A DNA stretch of 64,000 nt from Gammaproteobacteria bacterium (GCA_030148865.1 JASBSR010000036.1:1-64000), one strand, 5' to 3'; counted from the first letter of the stretch, positions 16,142-25,974 are shown. The notes: generated by a model not told the origin, from the sequence alone. Translations and numbers: made by a program.

Positions 16142-19100
16142 TCAACTTATTTTTTCAATGTTTGCGGGCAATCCCTGCCGGGCACTGCTGCCAGACACCC
16201 AATCTAACAGCGTTGCAGAACCGTTACGGTGCGGATCAATGAGTCCGAGATCATTTAAATTAATGCCGGCACCAATCGCCGGCGATTCCGGTTGCCGCTG
16301 ATCACCAATTAAATGTGCTCTGGTGCCCAATTCTTTATGACCAAAGCCATGCTCAATACCAATCGCCCCACTGTGCACGCCGTCGCGTACCAGCGCAATA
16401 GCTTCTGCTGAACCACCGGGGGTACTGATACGGACTTTATCACCATTGCCAATCCCCAGTCGCTTCGCATCCTCACGATTCAGCGATACGGGATTATGCG
16501 GATGCACAGAACGCAAACGTGCGGAGGTAATTGATAAAGAACTTTGCAAATTAGACTTGAAAGAAGACAAGATAAAGGGCCATTTTGATGGCGGATATAC
16601 TTCATCCAGCGGTGTGCCATCAGCCAGTTGTTGTGGGTAATAGGTGGGGCAACCGACAAAATGTTTGCCACTGAGGGTATTGATACTGGTCCCGACTTTT
16701 TCATTCCAGATACATATATGTTTACCGTATTTATGTTTCAACTGTTTACCATCATACGCTTTGTCGATATCTTCAAAGCGCCCGCCTCTGGCCAGCATAA
16801 AAGCAACTTTTGCCTGTTCATCAGATTTTAATGTCTGTTTAATTTCAGCCCGCAATCGATTAAGACCACCGAGCTCAATATCTTTTGCGTTAGCATCAGG
16901 CACAGCTTTGCCTTTAAAGTAAGCGACATTAGCTGCGGCTTTCAAATAAAAATCAGACACTTTATTCAATGCCCCAAGATTACCATCGCTATCAGGAATA
17001 GCTTTGTCACCAAAACCAGGCAATTTCATTTCTTTGGCGACGGCGATTAAAAAACTTTCCATACAGATCGCTTCACCCTCAGCCGTTTTATCGGTGGCTG
17101 GTTCAACGGCGGGCCAGCGAGCGGTTGATGTTTTGGTGACCGTACCGCTCCAGGCACCGGTCCAGCCCCAGCTTTCATAGGTGATGGTGTCGGGCACAAT
17201 ATAATCGGCAAAAGCCGTGGTTTCATTGATAAAAGCATCAATCGCAACAAACAAAGGTATGCGTTTGGGATCTTTAAGTTTCTTCTCGATCAGGGTTCTC
17301 AGTCCTGCCTGTCCATACATAGGATTAGACATGTTAAAAATCATCGCCTTAATGGAGTAAGGATAACCGTCGAGAGCAGAGGATAAATGCTCACTCATGA
17401 TTGGCGGTGAGAACGGATACCAGGGTTGCTGTGAAGGATAAGGGTTTTCCCCGGCAGCCACTTTACGTTTGTATTCACTGGTCTTTTGATAGGGGAAACG
17501 TGAACGCGACAAAAAGACGCCCTCAGGTTTTACCTTGCCAGGGAATTTTTTAAAATTATAACGAGGCCCGGCACCAAATTCAGAGAATTTACCACCGGCA
17601 GATGAAACACCGCCTTTGACATTATAGTTGCCAACCAGCGCATTGAGCATTAAGGCACCATAAGCGGTGTAAAAACCATTACTGCTCATCATGCCACCAT
17701 GCGCATCGACCACCGCACGCTTGCCGTAACTGGTGAATTTGTCAGCCAGATCGACAATGGTGGCCTCGGGTATGCCACACATCTTGCTGTATTCCGCCAG
17801 GGTAAAGCGCTCGGCTTCTTCTTTCAGACGTTGCATACTGCTCTTTACCAACACTTTACCCTGACTGATCGCTACCTCACGGCTAACAAAGATAGCCGCC
17901 GCCGCTGACTGGTCATGAGCGATTAACTGTTCAGTGTCAGCGGCCACTACCAGATAAGCATCATCTTTACCATAGGCTTTGCCTTTAACGGCCTGACCAA
18001 CATCGCTGCGACGCAGGAAAGCACCATAACGCGGATGACTTTCATCCGAAATAACCAGATAAGTGGCATTGCTCCAGTGCGCCTCATCCGCAGCTTTAGC
18101 CGCTTTGGCGCCGGGTTGTGCGAGAAAATTAGCATCATAGCGCTGGTTTTCAATAATCCATCTAATCATCGCCATAATCAGCGCGGCGTCAGCACCTGGT
18201 TTGACCGGCACCCAGTTGTTATTGGGCTGACTGGCTAGATTGGCGCTATTGGGTAAGACCGGTGATACCACTACATACTCGAAGTCACGCTCGCTTCTTG
18301 CGGTTGCCAACTGACGCGCCTGACGTTGAAATGGGTTGCCGGATTGCGCCGGGGAGCTGCCAATAAATAAGCCGAAATCCACATGTGACCAGTCGGGTTT
18401 AACATGCGCGTATTTTTTCATATCATTCATCAGGGCACCGGATCCGGCGCGCATGGCAAATCCGCAATAGGCACCGTGGTGGCCGAAATTACGGGTACCA
18501 AAACTATTAAAAGTGAACCGTTTGAAAAAAGCGTCGCGGCCATCATCGCCTGCATTGCTCATTAGCAACTGGTTTGCTTTAGGACCATATTCAGGATTTT
18601 CGGGATCTAACGGGGTGGTTAAATCCCGTATATCTTTAAGCCCATCGACATGGCCTTCATTAAACAGGTTACCACCATGAACTATTTCTTTAACTAATTG
18701 TTCAAAACTAATCGGCTGCCATTCACCGCTACCGCGTTCACCGACACGCTTTAACGGCGTTTTTATCCGATACGGGCTGCTTAACTGTTCCAGCATGGCA
18801 TTGCCACGAGCACAGACCGTGGAGCGCCCACCAAGACCGACTTCATCTTTGCCACTGATTCCCAAAAAAGATTGTTCGACGCTGGTTTGATAAGGAATCT
18901 GCGCCTCAGCGGCCAACGGATGATAGGGATTACCACTGATACGTATCACTTTCTCGGTTTCATTATCAATGCGTAATCTGACTCCGCATTTTGTCCAGCA
19001 ACCAAAACACATGCTGCTGGCTAAGCGTTGTTTTGAATTTACCTGCACTGCTCCCTGAGCATCGATAAGAAACTCGGGTTGCAAGGCATTACCAAAAATT

Positions 19101-19243
19101 GAATCCCGAGTTTGCTTGCCGGATGAGCCAGTTAACAATCCATCCAGAGCGTGTTTGGCAGTCGTGCTATACCCCGTTGCAAAAGCAGCCAGCCCACCTG
19201 TAGCGGCACCTATTTTAATAAAGTTACGACGTGATTCTTTCAT
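16142..19243 (-). CDS. ttrA: Tetrathionate reductase catalytic subunit A
   Basis: A 1033-residue molybdopterin-guanine-dinucleotide oxidoreductase that reduces tetrathionate to thiosulfate in the periplasm. The Tat signal is RRNFIKIG (residues 5-12). A [4Fe-4S] site is expected from C79, C82, C86 (MCFGCWTKCG) and C144 (TVCARGN). The probable Mo-ligand cysteine is in HHGAYCGFAMRAG (about 260). The C-terminal molydopterin-dinucleotide-binding domain includes HPHNPVSLNREDAKRLGIGNGDKV. Size and neighbours (ttrB, ttrC, ttrSR) match Ttr. A related enzyme oxidising thiosulfate or reducing another sulfur compound cannot be excluded. It overlaps ttrC by 4 bp. Confidence 0.88.
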   Translation of the reverse strand: MKESRRNFIKIGAATGGLAAFATGYSTTAKHALDGLLTGSSGKQTRDSIFGNALQPEFLIDAQGAVQVNSKQRLASSMCFGCWTKCGVRLRIDNETEKVIRISGNPYHPLAAEAQIPYQTSVEQSFLGISGKDEVGLGGRSTVCARGNAMLEQLSSPYRIKTPLKRVGERGSGEWQPISFEQLVKEIVHGGNLFNEGHVDGLKDIRDLTTPLDPENPEYGPKANQLLMSNAGDDGRDAFFKRFTFNSFGTRNFGHHGAYCGFAMRAGSGALMNDMKKYAHVKPDWSHVDFGLFIGSSPAQSGNPFQRQARQLATARSERDFEYVVVSPVLPNSANLASQPNNNWVPVKPGADAALIMAMIRWIIENQRYDANFLAQPGAKAAKAADEAHWSNATYLVISDESHPRYGAFLRRSDVGQAVKGKAYGKDDAYLVVAADTEQLIAHDQSAAAAIFVSREVAISQGKVLVKSSMQRLKEEAERFTLAEYSKMCGIPEATIVDLADKFTSYGKRAVVDAHGGMMSSNGFYTAYGALMLNALVGNYNVKGGVSSAGGKFSEFGAGPRYNFKKFPGKVKPEGVFLSRSRFPYQKTSEYKRKVAAGENPYPSQQPWYPFSPPIMSEHLSSALDGYPYSIKAMIFNMSNPMYGQAGLRTLIEKKLKDPKRIPLFVAIDAFINETTAFADYIVPDTITYESWGWTGAWSGTVTKTSTARWPAVEPATDKTAEGEAICMESFLIAVAKEMKLPGFGDKAIPDSDGNLGALNKVSDFYLKAAANVAYFKGKAVPDANAKDIELGGLNRLRAEIKQTLKSDEQAKVAFMLARGGRFEDIDKAYDGKQLKHKYGKHICIWNEKVGTSINTLSGKHFVGCPTYYPQQLADGTPLDEVYPPSKWPFILSSFKSNLQSSLSITSARLRSVHPHNPVSLNREDAKRLGIGNGDKVRISTPGGSAEAIALVRDGVHSGAIGIEHGFGHKELGTRAHLIGDQRQPESPAIGAGINLNDLGLIDPHRNGSATLLDWVSGSSARQGLPANIEKIS

Positions 19244-20322
19244 GATTGCACCTCTACCCGTGATTCTGTTCTATTTTTCCATGGCAGTATCTGGTAAAGC
19301 ACGATGGCTAAAAATAGCCACAGCCCAAAGATCCCCAGTATTCCTGACAAACCTTCTGTGCCCCAGGGTAGTTCATATGTGTAAAACCCGGCACCATATT
19401 TAGGAATGGTCTGACCATCGATAAAGATCAACCAGCGTGAAAACCAGCTAACAACCAGGCCGCCCAGGGCAGCTAATAGAATCAGCTTTGATGAACCGCT
19501 GGCAAAAAAAGCAGTCACTGCAAATAACAGCACCAGTAAGCCAAGATTGAGCTGCCACTGCGTTGAGTGCTGCAGCAATACCAGACTGCGGGCTTCTGCC
19601 CCATTCGTGAAAATAGCCAGGACAAACCAATATGCCAGAACAGCCAAAGATAACAGCGCAGACCAGCGGCTATAGCGGCTAAGACTCGTCAGTGTCACAT
19701 TATCTTCATGCATCAAATATGCGAGCAGCAACGAGAGTGAGCTGGCGGCCAATAGCGCAGTGGTGAAAAAGAAAACCGGAATCAAATAACTGCTCCATAA
19801 CTCCCTGGTCGCCACGATGGCGACTTCAGCGCCGGTATACAGCGCAATGATCATACCCAGGATTAAGGTCATCATTGCCATCAGTTTTAATAAATGCTGC
19901 CCCTGCCATGACCCCACGCCCAGTATCCTGGCCATGATCCCAACAATACCCGCTTTAGCTTTGCTTTCCAGTAAAGCGGGTCTCAGGAAAAGCCAGCTGT
20001 AGATAAAGGTAGCGACAACGTAGATGGGAAGAAAAATAGCACCGATGGACATCCAGCTCCAGGGGGTAATACAGGCATAAAAATGCCAGAAACGCGCCGG
20101 TTGATGTATGTCGGCCAACAGGGCAACCGGACCGACAATGGCACAAATAAGCATGACCAGCATAGCAACACGAGCAACACCGAGCGACTGCTTGTGGCCG
20201 AACAAGATGGCGGGCAAGGTTAAAGTAACCGCCGCAAAACTAATACCGATAAAAAAAAAGTACGCAACCGCCCAGGGCAGCCAGGTGATTTCAATATTGG
20301 GTGACAGAATTTCAGTAATCAT
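19240..20322 (-). CDS. ttrC: Tetrathionate reductase membrane subunit C (NrfD-like)
   Basis: A 360-residue polytopic protein with about nine hydrophobic segments (for example WAVAYFFFIGISFAAVTLTL and GLLVLLFAVTAFFA), fitting the NrfD/PsrC quinol-oxidising membrane anchors. It should take electrons from quinol and pass them through TtrB to TtrA. The track begins nine codons earlier; AGGAG sits eight bases before the ATG at 20322, which I chose. It overlaps ttrA by 4 bp and follows ttrB by 11 bp, giving the order ttrB-ttrC-ttrA seen in Salmonella. Confidence 0.88.
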   Translation of the reverse strand: MITEILSPNIEITWLPWAVAYFFFIGISFAAVTLTLPAILFGHKQSLGVARVAMLVMLICAIVGPVALLADIHQPARFWHFYACITPWSWMSIGAIFLPIYVVATFIYSWLFLRPALLESKAKAGIVGIMARILGVGSWQGQHLLKLMAMMTLILGMIIALYTGAEVAIVATRELWSSYLIPVFFFTTALLAASSLSLLLAYLMHEDNVTLTSLSRYSRWSALLSLAVLAYWFVLAIFTNGAEARSLVLLQHSTQWQLNLGLLVLLFAVTAFFASGSSKLILLAALGGLVVSWFSRWLIFIDGQTIPKYGAGFYTYELPWGTEGLSGILGIFGLWLFLAIVLYQILPWKNRTESRVEVQS

Positions 20323-20333
20323 GTTGTCATCTC

Positions 20334-21074
20334 CTACTTGGGTTGCCATACGGCAGATTGCCCATTAATGCGGTTTTCAAACGCTTTATTGAGACCAATG
20401 TAAAACACGTGAGGTTTGGTACCTGCCTGAGGCTTTAACACCTTAATATCTTTTTTATGTTCATTAATTAATTGAGATATCTGGCTATCCGCCTGATTCA
20501 GGTCACCTATGACCCGGGCACCACCAATACAACTTTCGACGCAGGCGGGTAATAAGCCGGCTTCAAGACGATGTGTGCAGAAAGTACATTTATCAACACT
20601 ATTGGTTTCTTTGTTTATAAAACGAGCATCATAAGGACAGGCCTGAACACAGTAACCGCAACCCACGCAACGGTCGCTATCCACCACTACGATACCGTCC
20701 TTTTGCTGATAGGTCGCCTGCACCGGGCAGACAGGAACACATGGCGGCAGATCACAATGGTTGCATAACCTCGGCAACATTAAGCTGGTAATATTTTCAG
20801 GATGTTCGCGGTCCTGAATTTCGTATTGGTCAACATGAGTCCGAAACTGGCCAATAGGAGACTGGTTTTCAATGGTGCAGGCAACAGTGCACGACTGACA
20901 GCCAATACACTTGCGAAGATCCACCACCATTGCCCAGCGTTTACCGGTTTCTCCGTTTCGTCGTGGCGGTTGATCATTGATACCCGCCTGACTAGTGCTG
21001 CTCAAAGGAACAAGCACAGCCCCGACAGATAAAGTAGCGACTTTACTTAAAAACTGACGTTTGCTTATATCCAT
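20334..21074 (-). CDS. ttrB: Tetrathionate reductase iron-sulfur subunit B
   Basis: A 246-residue electron-transfer subunit with four ferredoxin-like cysteine clusters: CIGCQSCTVAC (56-66), CNHCDLPPCVPVCP, CVGCGYCVQACP and CTFCTHRLEAGLLPACVESC, consistent with four [4Fe-4S] centres. The N-terminus SKRQFLSKVATLSVGAVLV is a hydrophobic export signal with KR rather than RR, so it may be exported with TtrA or use a relaxed Tat signal. First gene of ttrBCA, divergent from ttrS. Confidence 0.9.
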   Translation of the reverse strand: MDISKRQFLSKVATLSVGAVLVPLSSTSQAGINDQPPRRNGETGKRWAMVVDLRKCIGCQSCTVACTIENQSPIGQFRTHVDQYEIQDREHPENITSLMLPRLCNHCDLPPCVPVCPVQATYQQKDGIVVVDSDRCVGCGYCVQACPYDARFINKETNSVDKCTFCTHRLEAGLLPACVESCIGGARVIGDLNQADSQISQLINEHKKDIKVLKPQAGTKPHVFYIGLNKAFENRINGQSAVWQPK

Positions 21075-21137
21075 GACCCATTACCTTTGCTGTACTATTC
21101 TGCAATGAGTATCTACTTCAACCTCAAGCCGTACTAT

Positions 21138-21151
21138 TGTGGTTAACCACA
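21138..21151. promoter_or_regulatory. 14-bp palindrome in the ttr divergent promoter region
   Basis: TGTGGTTAACCACA is a perfect dyad 64-77 bp upstream of ttrB, near the probable transcription start if TATAAC at 21164-21169 (minus strand) is the -10 box. A candidate operator for TtrR or another regulator; no family consensus was matched. Confidence 0.45.
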
Positions 21152-21186
21152 TCAAGCAGGTGAGTTATAGATAAAAAGCATTTTGC

Positions 21187-21200
21187 TTGACTTACATCAT
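21187..21200. promoter_or_regulatory. FNR/ANR-like site upstream of ttrB
   Basis: TTGACTTACATCAT matches TTGAY-N4-RTCAA at nine of ten positions. It lies about 113 bp from the ttrB start and about 25 bp upstream of a TATAAC -10-like element on the minus strand, close to an activating position. In Salmonella, ttr expression requires FNR (OxrA) as well as TtrSR. Confidence 0.5.
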
Positions 21201-21337
21201 GATTTTTTCATATATCAACTTCATGCCTGTTACAGAAAAAGTCATCATTGATAACAACCCGACAAGCCCGCTCTGCCGCGCTCGCTAATTGAGCTGCCCT
21301 TCAATTTGGTTTGTTGCTATTATCGAAGGATAATAAT

Positions 21338-23128
21338 GTGACCGAGATAGCTTCACGGGGAAACGGGTGTCTAGTGCTGCGAGTATTATTAGCCTATTTA
21401 TTGTCAGCCGCTGTATTTTGTCATGCCGATAGCCAGGAAATTAAAGTCGGTGCACTAGCCTTCAGGGGTACTGAGAAGGCTCTGCAACGCTGGCAGCCGA
21501 CCTCTGACTATCTTGCCGCTGTGATTCCAGGCACCCGTTTTACTATTCTACCGATGACCCTGCCAGAGCTGGATACTGCTGTCATGCAGCAAAATATAGA
21601 CTTGGTCATTACCAATCCCGGTCAGTACGTTCGCATTGGCACAAAACATGGCATAAGCTGGCTAGCCACCCTGAAATCACGACGGCATAATGGCAGTCAG
21701 CGAGCGATCGGTTCAGCACTAATCGTCAAAGCAGGTTCACCTTATAAGAATCTGCATGATTTGAAAGCTCAATCCCTGGGAGCAGTTGATGCACTGGCAT
21801 TTGGTGGCTTTCAGGTTTATTGGGATGAGATGGCGAAACAGGGCATCAATCCAACACAGTTTTTTAACAAAGTTAATTTCTCACGCTATCCGGTAGACGC
21901 CTTAGTGTACTGGGTGAGAGATGCAACTGTGGCGAGCGCCATTGTGCCCGCATGCCTGCTGGAAGATATGCACGCGGAGGGACTGATTAACATAAATGAA
22001 TATCGCGTACTGGAGCTGAAACAACACGACGGTTTTAACTGCCAGAGCAGCAGTCAGCTATACCCCAACTGGTCGTTTGCCAAATTAAGAGGCACACCAA
22101 CGACCCTTGCCGAAAAAATAGCCCAAGCACTATTATTGATGGATGCCAGTTCATCTGCGGCCATTGCAGCCGGCTCACTGGGATGGACCACTCCGGTGAG
22201 CACTTATGAAATTCATCAGTTGTACCAACGTCTGGATATACATCCCTGGCAAGAAATCTGGTGGCAGCAGATCTGGCAATGGCTGCTGGCAAACTGGCAA
22301 TGGAGCGGTTTATTCCTGCTTATTATTATAGTGGGATTTATGCATCATCTCTGGACGCAGCTATTAGTTAATCGCCGGAGTCATGAATTGCTACAGGCAA
22401 ACAGCGAGCTGCATCAACGACAACAAGAACTTGAGCATGCACAACGAATCGCTATTCTGGGTGAATTGTCATCTGACCTGGCACACGAAATAAACCAGCC
22501 ACTTGCCGCCATCAACAGTTATGCAGAAGGCGGTATTATTCGACTGAAAAAAGAGCAGAACAACAACGACCTGGTTAATATACTTGGTAAAATAAGCATT
22601 GAAGCGCAACGTAGTGGAAAAATACTTCAGCGCATCCGAGGCTTTGCTAAAAAGCAACAGCCTGAAAGACAGGAAACGGATATAAAACGACTTATAAATG
22701 ATTCACTATTGTTATTGCAGTTTGAACTAAAAAAATCCAGTATAAACCTGAGCCTTTTATTGCCGTACGAAAAGATTATTCTAAATATTGATCCCATTGA
22801 AATTCAGCAGGTATTTATTAACCTGATTCGGAACAGCCTAGAAGCCATGTCAAGCACGGAAGAACCGCATCAATTAGTGCTGGAAATACTATCCGCTAAT
22901 GAAAACAATATTCAGTTCAAAATAACTGATAATGGCCCGGGGCTTTGTGAGACAGCAATTAATCAACTTTTTACGCCTTTTATGTCCACAAAAAAACAGG
23001 GGATGGGATTAGGGTTGTCGATCTGCAAACGCATTATTGAGGCACATCGTGGGAAAATATGGATTGAGAATGGCCACACCGGTGGCTGCATTGCCAGCTT
23101 TACACTACCATGGACTTCAAATGAGTGA
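21338..23128 (+). CDS. ttrS: Tetrathionate sensor histidine kinase
   Basis: A 596-residue membrane sensor kinase. Signal peptide, then a periplasmic PhnD/TtrS-type substrate-binding domain (about 33-290, EIKVGALAFRGTEKALQRWQP), one membrane span (about 323-343), a short coiled coil, HisKA with the phosphoacceptor in LAHEINQPLAAINS (about 382), and HATPase with N-box NLIRNSLEA and DNGPGL/GMGLGLSIC. The track starts at a TTG; I chose the GTG at 21338 because AAGGA lies seven bases upstream. Divergent from ttrBCA and overlapping ttrR, so it is very likely the tetrathionate sensor. Confidence 0.88.
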   Translation: MTEIASRGNGCLVLRVLLAYLLSAAVFCHADSQEIKVGALAFRGTEKALQRWQPTSDYLAAVIPGTRFTILPMTLPELDTAVMQQNIDLVITNPGQYVRIGTKHGISWLATLKSRRHNGSQRAIGSALIVKAGSPYKNLHDLKAQSLGAVDALAFGGFQVYWDEMAKQGINPTQFFNKVNFSRYPVDALVYWVRDATVASAIVPACLLEDMHAEGLININEYRVLELKQHDGFNCQSSSQLYPNWSFAKLRGTPTTLAEKIAQALLLMDASSSAAIAAGSLGWTTPVSTYEIHQLYQRLDIHPWQEIWWQQIWQWLLANWQWSGLFLLIIIVGFMHHLWTQLLVNRRSHELLQANSELHQRQQELEHAQRIAILGELSSDLAHEINQPLAAINSYAEGGIIRLKKEQNNNDLVNILGKISIEAQRSGKILQRIRGFAKKQQPERQETDIKRLINDSLLLLQFELKKSSINLSLLLPYEKIILNIDPIEIQQVFINLIRNSLEAMSSTEEPHQLVLEILSANENNIQFKITDNGPGLCETAINQLFTPFMSTKKQGMGLGLSICKRIIEAHRGKIWIENGHTGGCIASFTLPWTSNE

Positions 23129-23726
23129 TGAGTTAAATGTTCCCATCTATATCGTGGATGATGACCCCTCCGTCAGAGAAGCGCTTAGATACATGCTGGA
23201 AGGATATGATTTCTGTGTTTATGATTTTGCAAATGGTGATGATTTCTTAACCACGATTGATGCCGGCAATGAACCCGGCTGTTTGATTCTTGATAGCAAA
23301 ATGCCGGGGATTAGTGGCCAGCAAGTTCATGAAAAATTAAACCGGCTTGGCGCAACATTCAGCATTATTTTTCTGACGGGTCATGGCGATGTTCCCATGA
23401 CCATAAAAGCCTTCCGTAACGGTGCCAGTGATTTTTTCCAGAAACCCGTGTCCGCCACCGAACTGCTGCCCAGTATCCAACGGGCACAAAAAATCAGCTT
23501 ATTGCGTTATCAAAAACATTGTAATGCAGGCTTATTTACCGCATTGACGAATCGAGAAAAAGAACTGTTTTATCTGGTAGCAGAAGGCCTGATAAACAGG
23601 CAAATAGCCGATAAACTATGTGTTTCATTAAGAACCGTTGAAGTTCATCGTGCCAAAATGATGTCGAAACTTAATATTGAGAGCGTAACTGATCTGATCA
23701 AGTTTTATGATGTTTTACAAAGTTAA
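23121..23726 (+). CDS. ttrR: Response regulator of the tetrathionate system
   Basis: A 201-residue FixJ-type regulator: receiver domain (about 6-120) with acidic pocket VDDDPS and phosphoacceptor Asp in CLILDSKMPG, then a LuxR/GerE helix-turn-helix (LTNREKELFYLVAEGL, RTVEVHRAKMMSKL). The track ORF begins 28 codons upstream inside ttrS; the true start is the ATG in ATGAGTGA, which overlaps the ttrS stop by 8 bp and implies coupled translation. Expected to activate ttrBCA when TtrS detects tetrathionate. Confidence 0.9.
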   Translation: MSDELNVPIYIVDDDPSVREALRYMLEGYDFCVYDFANGDDFLTTIDAGNEPGCLILDSKMPGISGQQVHEKLNRLGATFSIIFLTGHGDVPMTIKAFRNGASDFFQKPVSATELLPSIQRAQKISLLRYQKHCNAGLFTALTNREKELFYLVAEGLINRQIADKLCVSLRTVEVHRAKMMSKLNIESVTDLIKFYDVLQS

Positions 23727-23763
23727 CCCCCGGCGTGCAATAAGCACCACGTTTCCGTGCTGA

Positions 23764-25077
23764 CTACTGACAGTCGATCTCCCGAATGGGAACCGCATAG
23801 ACAAAGCTGTCCTGGCTGCCAACGAAAACGGTATTGTTAATAATAACCGGGCCGCCCGGAGCCAACGCAACAGCCTTTGCGTTATCACTGGAACCGCCCA
23901 GTTTCAACCTGGCTGCAGGCCGCCCATTTTCACAGATCGGGGCGATGCCAGCCCTGGCATCAAGGATGTACAGATATCCGGCTGTATCACCGAAAAATAT
24001 CCTGTTGTTGGCGATAACCGGTGCGCCTTTCACCGAGGCACCAACCGGATATTCCCAATAGCGCTGTCCGGTTCGGACGTCATAGGAAAAAACTGATCGG
24101 GTATATGGGCTGCCTACGTAGACACGGCCATCAACAATCACCGGCACGCCGGAGGTATTATTATCCTGATACGGGCCGCTGCCGAGCAAGTCGTGCCAGA
24201 GCAGCTTGCCGGATTCAGTATCAAGAGCATAGATAAAGTGAAAGTAACCTCGGTGGCTCGCATATTTACGCTGTGCTTTTTCACTGAGAAGTTCCCGGCT
24301 CATCATGCCGGTAATAATCACGATACCGTCTTCCGAGACCGCTGGCGATACATCGGTAAAGGTCGCAAACTCTTTAAAGCTCCAACGTATTTTGCGCTTT
24401 GCCAGATCAACCGCAACCACCGCATTGAGCGCACCCACATAGAGCACGCCATCCTGCACCGCCGGGGACGACATACTGACCCAGCCGGGCAACTTCAACG
24501 ACCAAAGCCGTTTCCCGGTGTCGGGCGCAAACGCGATGAGCTCACCGCCACCGGTCACCAGATACAGGGTTGTGTTCCAGTAAGCCGGTGTCGGCATAGC
24601 CTCGCCTATGGTGCGCTGCTGCCACAAGGTTTTTCCGGTTTCTGGATCTACGGCCATGACCCCGCTGTCCCCAGTGCCACGAACATCCTTGCTCTGGAAC
24701 ACACGATTGCCGTAACTGACGAAAATCCGCCCACCGGCCTGAATCATGTCAGCATGAATCCAGTTGGGCGCATGACGAAACCAGGGATTGTTGTCGTCCC
24801 AGATGACTTTTCCACTCTCAAGATCGAAACGAAACATGCCGCCGGTGGCGTGATTACCGACGTAGAGTGCATCGCCAACAATGACGGGATTCGCTCTTAC
24901 TTCATCACCAGTGCGAAACTTTGTCCGCGCCAGAGCCTGGGCACCATTGTCGTAGACTGCATTATTGCTGGCATTGAGGCGATATTGTGGCCACTCAGCT
25001 GGCCCGAAAGCGGCCAGCGCTGGCATCGATAAATGATAGCCTGCAACTACAAGCAGCCATGCGTGCGAGCGTCTCAT
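23764..25077 (-). CDS. Secreted PQQ-type beta-propeller repeat protein
   Basis: A 437-residue protein with a signal peptide (RRSHAWLLVVAGYHLSMPALA) and about seven to eight PQQ-like propeller blades, each with a D..(S/T)GK.(L/I)W unit (DLESGKVIWDD, DPETGKTLWQQ, DTGKRLWSLK, DTESGKLLWHD, DVRTGQRYWEY). It resembles the quinoprotein dehydrogenase/BamB-like propeller fold, but I do not see the vicinal cysteines or a cytochrome domain of true PQQ alcohol dehydrogenases, so PQQ binding is doubtful. It lies tail-to-tail with ttrR and in the same direction as nrdDG, 204 bp downstream of nrdG. The track adds 34 residues upstream; I took the ATG before the signal peptide. Function unknown. Confidence 0.8.
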   Translation of the reverse strand: MRRSHAWLLVVAGYHLSMPALAAFGPAEWPQYRLNASNNAVYDNGAQALARTKFRTGDEVRANPVIVGDALYVGNHATGGMFRFDLESGKVIWDDNNPWFRHAPNWIHADMIQAGGRIFVSYGNRVFQSKDVRGTGDSGVMAVDPETGKTLWQQRTIGEAMPTPAYWNTTLYLVTGGGELIAFAPDTGKRLWSLKLPGWVSMSSPAVQDGVLYVGALNAVVAVDLAKRKIRWSFKEFATFTDVSPAVSEDGIVIITGMMSRELLSEKAQRKYASHRGYFHFIYALDTESGKLLWHDLLGSGPYQDNNTSGVPVIVDGRVYVGSPYTRSVFSYDVRTGQRYWEYPVGASVKGAPVIANNRIFFGDTAGYLYILDARAGIAPICENGRPAARLKLGGSSDNAKAVALAPGGPVIINNTVFVGSQDSFVYAVPIREIDCQ

Positions 25078-25281
25078 GGTGATATTTCTCGTTTGCGAGA
25101 CATTGCAGCCGATCCTGCTCAAGCCATTGAATAACAAAATAAAATATGCAAAACCAGCACAAACATAAGCCCCAAACATACTTCATTTAAGAATACAAAA
25201 CTGTTATGCCGAATACACCGTTGTATTACTCCGTTAGTTGTGCAGATCCGGCCCGGGTTCCCGAGTCTTATATTTATCGAT

Positions 25282-25974
25282 TCAGGCGCGACGTGCGATG
25301 AAACTATGGAATGTTTCGTGGAGTTGCTGCAGCAGGCTGTGGTCGTGAAAGAATGCGGCAGCGTGCGTGCGTGCGATCTGGTGTTCACTCGCTACCGGAC
25401 GACATTCCTGAAGTACATAGTGTGTCACGCCAGCGTTGGCCAATGCCTGACTGAGTACAAGCAGTATTGTTCTGTTGAGAAAGTCTGGATCGGCGGTGGT
25501 GCGCACTTCGTATGCAATACCGCTCTCCAGTAACAGAGCCAGACTCGCACGTGCTCTGGCACCGCTGTTCGCTACGCCGGTGATTTGCGGATAATGTTCG
25601 AACAAAGTTTTGATATCAAGACCAACCCAGTCCAGGTATGGCAACATTTTTTTGAATCTGCCCGGATGAATACCGGCGGTGTGCAGCGCAATTTTAAACC
25701 CCATCGCCCTGACGTTTTTTATAACCTCAATCAGCCCCGACTGAAACAGCGGTTCACCACCGCTGAACACCACGCCATCCAGCAGGCCGCGCCGAGGTTC
25801 AAGAAAGGCCTGCAACTGCCGCCAGTCGCCTGAATTGGCACTGAATGGCAGCAGGTGCGGATTGTGGCAGCAGGGGCAGCGCCAGGCGCAGCCCTGACAA
25901 AATACCACCGCTGCCAGGTGGCCCGGAAAATCAATCGTGGTCAGCGATGTTATGCCACCGATGTTGAATCGCAT
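25282..25974 (-). CDS. nrdG: Anaerobic ribonucleotide reductase activating protein
   Basis: A 230-residue radical SAM activase. The [4Fe-4S] motif CAWRCPCC (CX3CX2C) lies at about residues 29-36, preceded by an extra Cys in FCQGC. GGEPL and a C-terminal half of the pflA/NrdG2 kind follow. It should generate the glycyl radical on NrdD under anoxia using S-adenosylmethionine. Its start lies inside the end of the small NrdD-like ORF (25 bp overlap), fitting a single nrdD-split domain-nrdG transcript. Confidence 0.92.
   Translation of the reverse strand: MRFNIGGITSLTTIDFPGHLAAVVFCQGCAWRCPCCHNPHLLPFSANSGDWRQLQAFLEPRRGLLDGVVFSGGEPLFQSGLIEVIKNVRAMGFKIALHTAGIHPGRFKKMLPYLDWVGLDIKTLFEHYPQITGVANSGARARASLALLLESGIAYEVRTTADPDFLNRTILLVLSQALANAGVTHYVLQECRPVASEHQIARTHAAAFFHDHSLLQQLHETFHSFIARRA

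Noticed and set aside
24193-25032. 279-residue plus-strand ORF opposite the propeller gene
   Set aside because: Long antisense shadow of the beta-propeller gene; no recognisable domain, and the minus-strand frame has clear repeats and a signal peptide.
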